Assembly (NCBI GenBank): GCA_948474755.1
Contig: CAOLHI010001240.1
Location: 558,001 to 622,000 of the forward strand
Origin: Ctenosaura bakeri
Taxonomy: Eukaryota > Chordata > Lepidosauria > Squamata > Iguanidae
Length of the DNA stretch: 64,000 bases
Direction: 5' to 3'
The translations under genes were made by a program, and so were the position numbers. The notes beneath the pieces are model-generated. The model saw nothing but the letters and a program-made list of their open reading frames with translations. It made no database searches and was not told the DNA's origin. Below are positions 57,085 to 64,000 of this stretch, in pieces (the stretch's first letter is position 1; each line of letters opens with the position of its first letter).

Positions 57085-57490
57085 CTGTGGAAGTTATGGG
57101 AAGCTCACTTCAAAAGTATTGATCTCTGCAGAGGACAATATGCCTCAGCTAATTCTCAGTGAAGAAACCTGGAAGAAACAGAATCAACTCATTTCAAGTG
57201 TGCTGGAAGAGAGTTCTGTGTACCCCATGGACTGCCAAAAAGACCAATTATTGGGTCTGAGAGGAAGTTGAGTCTGAACTCTCATTAGAAGCTATAATGA
57301 TGAAACTGAGGTGAAATCATAGTTTGGACATACCATGAGATGATATGATTCATCAGAAAAGATGATGATGCTTGATCAATTTGAAGGTGTCAGGAAAAGA
57401 GGAAGGTATTACAGGAAGCCACAATCCTGAGTTTGCAAGATCTCACCATAACTTGAAGCCAACTTGAGGTCAATTAACAAAACAACAAAA
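57085..57490 (+). repeat. BovB/RTE LINE 3' fragment
   Basis: Strongly decayed, but order and wording follow the RTE 3' end at 31000-31394: GAATCAACTCATTTCAAG, GGACTGCCAAAAAGACC, TTTGGACATACCATGAGATG, GAAAAGAGGAAGG, then GGTCAATTAACAAAACAAC. Confidence 0.65.
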
Positions 57491-59955
57491 TTCTCAGTGG
57501 CTTCCCATCACCCAGATATTGGTCTTAGCAGCTAAAATGAAAGGGAAAGTTGAAACCCACTAATAACCCTATCTAGGATAGAACTATTGAATCAACTGTT
57601 AAATAGTGAGGTAACACTTTTGTAAATCTCCCTCCTTTAGCAAGTTTTGTTCTAATCAAGACTACCAATAGGATTCAGGCCAGGTATAGTGAAATTCTCT
57701 TAACATTAAAAAATGGTAATTTGAAGACAATTTATGCTCAGTTACCAAAACATACACTTGCTTGTACATTAAGGTTTTGAAGGTTATTTAAAATAAAGTT
57801 ACCTGTTAAGTTACTTCTCAATCATTTAGCCTTTTTTAAGACTTTTAGGATGCTTTACGTTTTTAAGGTCTTACAGTATTGTAAGATGGAACCGTTTATT
57901 GTTATCAATTTTGAAAAAAAACATAGAATAGATGTTGTTGAAAACTTACTATCCTGTTTAAGAAAATTGGTTCACGGATAACATTAGTGTTTTTTTTAAC
58001 AATGAAAGATCTATTTTTATGACATAACAGTTTCCTGATAAGATAATTAATAGTTTTGCTGTCTTTGTGATAATAATCCTTTTGCTTTTGCACCCATACT
58101 CATGTCGTAAAATTTAACTAACCTGAGCTGCATTCTGATTGAAATGGGCTCCACTTTTTTGTGGCTTTTAGAATTGTAATATCCTCCGACGCTTTGCAGT
58201 TTCACAGAGTTTAAGAGGACATGTTCAGCTATTACATGGCTTTACTTCATTGCATGCGCTAGGTGTAACTAAAATCGTAAATCTCCTGAATGACAAAACA
58301 TAAAATTTACATGCAAGATCTAATCTATCCTGTTCTGACTTATAAAAAAAAAGGGTCACTAGTGGGTAGTAAATTAAGACTGTATAAAAGTTTTACCTGC
58401 AAGTGCTAAATCATTTGTTCATATCAGGCTTATAGAATTGCCTTTGTTAATAACCATAGTGCTGGTTGTCTGCTATTGGGTTAGTAAAGAATAGGTGAGA
58501 AGGTCAATATTTGCCAAGCTGTTCTTAGCCTAAGTAATGGCTTTTCAGATCCTTGTGGATAACTATTGTCATCTCTGTGATTACACTGTTTTTCATTTGA
58601 ATGGTATCCAAACACCAGGCAGTGAGGCAGTGTCGTGCACCTTTAATATCAAGTCAATATGTGCCACAGCAAAGGGAAGGGAAAATAACCTCTAACTCCA
58701 GTTCATTTGACTTCTGAGACATTTGCTCCAGTGGAATTAAATATTTGGCAAGAACTAGGTTGTAAGGACAGCAAGAAAAGGTCAGATGGAGCACAGTAGA
58801 AGAGTGGGAGAAAATTCAAGGAGCAAAAATGCAAGGGAAATGTTTTTTGGTGGGGTCTGTAAAAGTTCCTTTTCCTGACAACTGTATACAGCATCCAAAG
58901 CAACTTTACTTTCCAGCTCTTCAGCAACCCCAAATACTTAAGACTTTGGAGAGCTAGATGTATGTAGTCTTTGGAACATAGTCATATGCCAGCCATGATT
59001 CTTATTGTGCACTGTGCCCAATGTAAGTCTTCCCATTTTGCCACCTTATTTGGGTGACAGTGGAGGAATGGGATGGAAATTTTTGTCAGAACTGTCTGCG
59101 AAGGTGGTTACATGTTAGCACTTCTTACTATGAGAGAGTTTCTTTGGCCTGCCAGCTACTGTTATCCTTTTTTTTAATAGAGTACTATGATGACTCTACA
59201 ATGTCCATTAGCAGGGGCTGCTGTGGTCATGGTGAGCGATAGAAGCAGTGGTGGTCCCATGAGGGAAACAGGAGTTGGGGTGCCTATTAGCAGACTCTGG
59301 AGGTTGCAGATAAGGAAAACACCTTTCAACATCCCTCACATTATTAATTCGGGACTGCAATTAGCTTTAATGCATTTTTGAATGTCTTGGAATCCAGTGT
59401 GATAGAGTATAATAGAGAAAAGTGAATTTATAAGTGCACCCCCCCTCAACTTCATGAGCTTTTAATAGCAACTCTAAAGTAATCAGTGTGCTCTAGCTAG
59501 AGTGGAGTGTCCTGAAATGGCTGTTCTTCCATCCACCATCACTAATGCCAATCTAGGCAAGTAAAGAAGGAATTCATATTCTTGCACTAGCGGAAGGATT
59601 TGTGGGAGGAAACTGGGAAAAATATTTTAGACTTGTGAATGAACGAATTTCCAATGGGTAGGATCAGTGATAGTTCTCAGTGTGAAAAGTAGCTTAGAAG
59701 TCAGCACAGCAGAAGAGACTTCATAGCTTGTAGGACTAATCTGAACTTCTTGGTTCCCAATCTGACCCGTGGCAGTTCCTGAGACACTGAGCCCTGTTCC
59801 TGAAGTGCCAGCCTCTCAGAAGGAAGATAATGGCAGAGGGAGATAGGGAAGAAGCAGGGATTTTGGAAGCTTGGGTTGGACTTTGATCCCTCTTCCTTTG
59901 TGAGGAAAAGGAATGGGGAAGCAAACCATAGCCAGCTGGAGCTTTGAGATCCATC
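57491..59955. other. Long single-copy-looking stretch; possible conserved non-coding DNA
   Basis: No TE signature. 57700-58470 is AT-rich and low in CpG with many ATTA/TAAT motifs; 58700-59400 has short frames without motifs. No exon could be supported. Confidence 0.35.
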
Positions 59956-59958
59956 TAA

Positions 59959-60160
59959 AGCCATTTCTGCATTACAGTGTTAAACCGCTGCTATTCCACT
60001 TTCAACGCCCTGTGGAATTCTGGGGTTTGTAGTTTACTGAGACCAAAGAGCTCTTTGGCTGAGAATTCAAAGTGCCCTTCCCTAAACTACAAACCCCAGA
60101 ATTCCATAGGAGGTTGATAGTGGAATAGCAGCACTTTAACACTATAGTGTGGAAATGGTC
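59959..60160. mobile_element. Palindromic MITE subfamily P copy 6, TAA duplication
   Basis: TAA at 59956-59958 and 60161-60163. Ends AGCCATTTCTGCATTAC and GTGTGGAAATGGTC. Arms GGAATTCTGGGGTTTGTAGT and ACTACAAACCCCAGAATTCC are perfect complements. Confidence 0.9.
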
Positions 60161-60163
60161 TAA

Positions 60164-60625
60164 GTCTGGACTTAAGGTTTGGTCACAAGGCCCTCCTTGT
60201 GACAGGAAGGCGTGGAGACCATGGGCTCTGCTGCTAGACACATGAGTTTTAGTGTCTTGGATAGCATTATCATCAAATGTTAAGAGCTGCCTGGTGGCAT
60301 GGAAAGGTGTAATTTGATGGCAGTGGCTTCATATCTTATCTGGAGGTTTTCATGCTTCTTGAGCTGAAATTTCATTGCACTGTCACTTCAAGCAGTTACT
60401 CATATAGGTGAATGTATTCCTGGGTAGCTGTATCCATGTGTCTTTTTATTTACCAGAATTATGTATCTACCCTTGAGTGAAATGTAATAATCAGTAGCCA
60501 TACAGATGTACCATTTCAAGCAACTGGGCCAGCTGTAAGAAAAAAGATGGCCCTGGGAGATGAACACCTTCACTCTCACCAATTGGGTTACGGAATTATA
60601 CCTATAGTGTTTGTGATATTTATAG
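60164..60625. other. Unassigned sequence
   Basis: Nothing recognised. Confidence 0.35.
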
Positions 60626-60842
60626 TGATCAGGTGTGATCGTTGTTATGGCCATACCTCCCACAGACATTTTGGGTTGTATGGGAACCATCCAGGTGTTC
60701 ATACCCTATTCTTGACAGAGGTTTGGCACCAGAAGAACTCCCATATAGCCAGGAGCAGCTGGGGTGGGCAGTGCGAGTGGCTGAAAAACCTAAAGCAGAT
60801 TCGCCAGCCTTGCTACAACAGATCAATCTCTTGCACCATTGA
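60626..60842 (+). other. Possible exon or pseudogene piece, unidentified
   Basis: A pyrimidine-ending TATTCTTGACAG precedes an open segment of about 41 codons (from 60719) with a non-repetitive, protein-like composition (PEELPYSQEQLGWAVRVAEK, then ALLQQINLLHH and TGA at 60840-60842). No family was recognised and no donor or neighbouring exon was seen. It could be a terminal exon, a processed-pseudogene scrap or chance. Confidence 0.2.
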
Positions 60843-61028
60843 AAATGTCTGATAATAAGTTGTTTGCCTCAAAACAAAAACAAAAACAAAGCAATCAAGC
60901 CTCATTCTTCTGCCCTTTCTCTTGAAATTGTGATGGGCCCTTTTTTAAAACAGAAAAAAAAACCCTGATTGGTAGAAAATCATTTTTTGCAGGAAGTTAA
61001 TTTGCAGTCAGTATCAATCAGTAGAGAG

Positions 61029-61085
61029 AGCCAGGTGGTGTAGTAGTTTGAATGTTGGACCAAGAGTCTGATGAATATAATCCTC
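61029..61085 (+). repeat. tRNA-SINE head fragment
   Basis: GAGCCAGGTGGTGTAGTAG and TTGGACCAAGAGTCTG match the SINE head; the body is missing. Another SINE follows at once. Confidence 0.65.
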
Positions 61086-61118
61086 TGGACTGTTTTTGGG
61101 TGATAGAGTATGATCTTA

Positions 61119-61320
61119 GAACCAGTGTGATGTTGTGGCTTCACTGTTGAACTAGGATCCCAAGAGATTTGAATCCAGGTTTGAATCCTTGCTCAGCCAT
61201 GGAAGTCCACTGGGCAAGTCACACTCTCTCAGCTGTAGAGAAGGGAATGGCAAACACTCTCAGAACAAATATTTGCAAGAAAACCTCACGATAGATTTGT
61301 CTTAGAGTAATCAAAAACAA
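61119..61320 (+). repeat. tRNA-derived SINE
   Basis: Head CCAGTGTGATGTTGTGG, B box GGTTTGAATCC, body CCACTGGGCAAGTC and CTCTCAGCTGTAGAGAAGGG, tail AAAACAACAATG. Confidence 0.85.
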
Positions 61321-61922
61321 CAATGACAGTAGAACAAAGTGTAAAGACACTTTGTTTTTTGTTGGTGGTGCTGGGGGAATTTTGCTCACTGCAGACAGCA
61401 AGCTCAATACACCATGAGCCAAAAAGATCATTGTGGTGTGCCCTTCAGTGCAATGTTCTGGGCAACAACCACACAGTTCAATCATATCCAGTTGTGAGCA
61501 AGGCACATATTCTCATGGTCTCATTTACTAATCAATAGAATTGACAATATGAAAACCAGCAACTTTCTTGTACCATGGTGTTAAAGTCCAAATATTTACA
61601 TATACATATTTATCCAGTTTAAAAAACAGCTACTTGCCATGTTGAACTACGGAGCCCTCTAGATAATAATAACTAGGTAGACCAAGCCCCTCTCATTCCC
61701 TCAGATTCCACTCTGACAGACTATGGCCAGAATCCTTTCGTACATTATGCCAGTGTAACTACGCTTGTGTAAGCAATGACAGCAGAAGAGAAAAAGAGCA
61801 GCAGCTATGAAGAAAATGAGGCATTGGAAAAATGGTTTATTCCAATCCAGCGTATTTTATCTGCCTGCCTGCACCACTGCTGTACAACTCTGGAAAAAGT
61901 GCAACTGCTTGTGTGTGTTGAT
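61321..61922. other. Unassigned sequence
   Basis: Nothing recognised. Confidence 0.35.
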
Positions 61923-61984
61923 ATTTGCTGTCAGTCAGCTTTAACTTTAACTTATGGCAACCCTATATATGAGAGACATCTGGA
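61923..61984 (-). repeat. RTE/SINE 3' tail fragment
   Basis: Minus-strand match to the tail seen at 31320-31370 (ATAGGGTTGCCATAAGTTAA and CTGACAGCAAAT). Confidence 0.5.
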
Positions 61985-61989
61985 TTAAA

Positions 61990-62400
61990 AATGCAGTGAC
62001 ATTTGCCCCAGTTGAAAATACATTTGATGAGCATGCAGTGCATCTGGGGAATAACTGGGCAAGGTATGACTCATTCCCTAGGGGACATGGAGTAAAGGGC
62101 TGAGTCATGATAGTGAAATCATGACAAGAGGTTGCATCAGCCAAAGGTCCTGAGCGATGACATGGAAGCAGGTGTGTATATAAGAGGGGCATGAGTGCTT
62201 ACTCTCTGACTTTGCATCCCATATCTCCACATCCCGTCACTTTGCTCCTGAATCTCTGATGCTGAATCTCTGCCTGTGGATCTGTGTATCCTGTGTACAG
62301 ATGTGTACACTGCAACTTTGAAGATTAAAGCCTCCAGGTATTTTGGATGTCAAACTCTGTGTCCGTGAGTTTACTAACCAGTGGGTAGAGGGGTCAGAAC
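61990..62400 (+). mobile_element. Probable solo LTR with promoter and polyA signal (ends uncertain)
   Basis: TATA box GTGTATATAAGAGG near 62172, a 3' ATTAAA at about 62325 followed by a GT/T-rich stretch (TTTTGGATGTC, TGTGTCCGTGAG). The 150 bp spacing is typical of an LTR U3-R-U5 arrangement. No second copy here, so the ends and superfamily are not fixed; a Pol II promoter of another kind remains possible. Confidence 0.4.
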
Positions 62401-62574
62401 TGATGCTGTAGTTGTACTCTGCTGTACACGCTTTTTGCGGTTTGGAAGCTCTGCTATGTTATGCTTGCCTCTGGGACACTTTTTGTCCAGAGCGCAGTGG
62501 TTCTGGGAGGATTTTGTGCTGGTGCTGTAAATCATCTCCCATCAAGACATTCATGAGTCCTGGTTATCAACAGC

Positions 62575-62785
62575 CCTACCCAGATCTTGCAAATTAACAG
62601 TTATGGCTTCCTTGATCAAGCCAATCCATCTGTAATGTAGTTTTCTCTTTTCTTATTGCCTTTCAGATTAACAAGTAGTATAATCTTTTCCATAAGTAAT
62701 GGCATTTCATGATATGTCCAAAGCATGACAGCCTCAGTTTAGTCAACTTGGCTTCTCAAGAGAGTTCAGGTGTGATGTGACTATT
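62575..62785 (-). repeat. BovB/RTE 3' fragment
   Basis: TTTCATGATATGTCCAAAGC, ATGACAGCCTCAGTTTAG and GAGAGTTCAGGTGTGA parallel the BovB relic at 19725-19800 in the same orientation. Decayed. Confidence 0.6.
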
Positions 62786-63136
62786 TATTTGTATTATAGG
62801 CAATCCATGGCATCCACTAAACAAGACTCACATGAAGTAGAACTAATTTTGCTATAACACAATTTTTACAAGCTTATAGAATTCTCAACATATGAAATGA
62901 TGCTGGGGGCCAAGCCAAAAATACCTAAAGAATAAATCTAACTATAAAATTGTCACTCCTTATATACTCTAACCCTAGCCATGCATCTCTGCAGAGTATC
63001 CTCCAGTCACAATGCTTAGGAGAAAGGATGGTGAAATCATTGTTTTGCATCTGTCTGTGGGGATGTAGAAGACACTCCTCTTATCTTTCTAACTCTCCAC
63101 CAGCCATGAAATGTCTCTGGGAGGGGCCTAAACAAT
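62786..63136. other. Unassigned sequence
   Basis: Nothing recognised. Confidence 0.35.
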
Positions 63137-63317
63137 GGACCTTTCCGCACTATATTGTTATAGTGCTGTTATTCCACTTTCAACATCTGATGGAATCCTG
63201 GGGTTTGCAGTTTAGGGGGGCATTTAAAATCCTCATCCAGAGAGGTCTTTGGCCTAGAATTCCACACGTTGTTGAAAGTGGAATAATAGCAATTTAACAG
63301 TGTATGCGGAAAGGTCC
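63137..63317. mobile_element. Palindromic MITE subfamily P copy 7, AAT duplication
   Basis: AAT at 63134-63136 and 63318-63320. Ends GGACCTTTCCGCAC and GCGGAAAGGTCC. Arms ATTCCACTTTCAACATC and GTTGAAAGTGGAATAA. Confidence 0.85.
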
Positions 63318-63432
63318 AATGAGTCAATGGGGTGTTGAAAGGACTGTGTGGGGTAGTTCCACATATTGAACTATTATGCTGTGCTATACAAAATCTCTCT
63401 CTCTCTCTCTGTGGTGTTGGCAGACACAGTAA

Positions 63433-63565
63433 GGCCCTTTCCACAGTGTCCTGCCATCGTGGCACAGGGACAGGAGAGGAGTGGGCCCAGGACGATGTTT
63501 CTGCATGACTTCATGGCAGTCCTGCTCCTCTTCCATCCCCAGGCGGCACAGTCACAGAATTAAAT
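63433..63565 (-). mobile_element. Harbinger-like MITE subfamily J, terminal fragment
   Basis: GGCCCTTTCCACAGTGTCC start preceded by TAA. On the minus strand it follows the right end of subfamily J (GGGGATGGAAGAGG, GTCATGCAGAAACATCGTCC). The remainder is missing. Confidence 0.6.
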
Positions 63566-63569
63566 CATT

Positions 63570-63990
63570 GGCCCTTTTCGCATGGTATTTTCCATGCGAA
63601 AGACAGCCTGGAGCATCGTGCGATTGTGAGGAGCGATCCGCATGACACATTCACAATCATGCGATGCTCCAGGGGCCAGCACGCGCCAATCACATACCTT
63701 TTCATTTTCAGCTAGAAGCTGAAAATGGCGCATGATCCCGCATTTCTCCCAGGCCCCGCATGCACTTACCTGGCGTGCAGAGCCTCTGGAGCTGCGCCGG
63801 TAGTGCTTCCTGCCCCAGTGCAGCCTGGGAAATTCCCAGACTGCACTGCGGAAGGAAGAGGCGGGGCTCTCGCACGAGCAGGCAACTCACGTGGAGCCGA
63901 GGGACTCTGGATGTGAGATCCTCTTGCTGGAGGCTGCTCGCATGATCCCTGCACCCCAGCGCCGGAAAACTGTAAGGTGCGGAAAGGACC
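63570..63990 (-). mobile_element. GC-rich Harbinger-like MITE, subfamily I copy 3
   Basis: ATT at 63567-63569 and 63991-63993. Ends GGCCCTTTTCGCATG and GTGCGGAAAGGACC. Outer stem CTGGAGCATCGTGCGATTGT with complement near 63647-63673; perfect 25 bp palindrome at 63703-63727. Minus strand: CCTCTTCCTTCCGCAG, 76 nt (63770-63845), CAG/GTAAGTG. Overlapping frames are GC-rich shadows. Confidence 0.85.
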
Positions 63991-64000
63991 ATTGATGGGT

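Overview
This window is repeat-dense vertebrate nuclear DNA, most likely from a squamate reptile (lizard or snake). It combines CR1 and L2 LINE relics, BovB/RTE LINEs, a reptile-type L1, tRNA- and 5S-headed SINEs ending in AACAACAA-like tails, and many short DNA transposons. That mixture is characteristic of squamates; the species cannot be told from the sequence. I found no convincing host protein-coding gene, rRNA, tRNA gene or CRISPR array. The window reads as intergenic or deep-intronic DNA, and most open frames lie inside, or antisense to, transposable elements.

Layout. 0-7.4 kb: SINE fragments, a hAT element inserted in an older repeat, a 5S-derived SINE, a CR1 fragment, then single-copy-looking AT-rich DNA. 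7.4-17.2 kb: two solo LTRs of one ~842 bp family, a GC-rich Harbinger-like MITE, a SINE split by another MITE, hAT MITEs, a CR1 split by a 689 bp MITE, and an L2 relic. 17.9-23.2 kb: an old TIR repeat, a tRNA SINE, and a near-complete but decayed BovB (minus strand) carrying three younger insertions. 23.2-36.3 kb: a foldback repeat, a 452 bp solo LTR, a ~135 bp tandem repeat, a Tigger-type MITE, five palindromic ~200 bp MITEs, a second RTE relic, and a hAT element with an LTR inside it. 36.6-43.6 kb: a nested stack in which a CR1 is interrupted by two adjacent Harbinger-like MITEs, the second of which holds a 5.36 kb L1 with an 18 bp target-site duplication. 44.6-48.5 kb: an L2-tailed SINE, then another nest (old TIR repeat > hAT > CR1 with a long open reverse-transcriptase frame). 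49-64 kb: a perfect 19 bp hairpin, further MITEs, a fourth solo LTR, SINEs, RTE pieces, a probable promoter-bearing LTR and, at the right edge, another GC-rich MITE.

The L1 is the only element with a nearly whole gene set. ORF2 (endonuclease, reverse transcriptase, Cys-rich end) has the expected ~1277-codon length but carries two A7 frameshifts and two stop codons. ORF1 is cut at its RNA-binding domain.

The most unusual observation concerns the 3-bp-TSD Harbinger-like MITEs. Eight copies from differently sized subfamilies share an exon-like module: a pyrimidine tract plus CAG acceptor, then 68-77 nt (seven of eight are 75-77), then a 5' splice donor, usually CAG/GTAAGT. I also see hairpin stems in one of these subfamilies that differ between copies on both arms at once, and the same CR1 target site hit independently in two CR1 copies. 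All element names are assigned by eye from motifs, terminal repeats and target-site duplications; no database search was possible.
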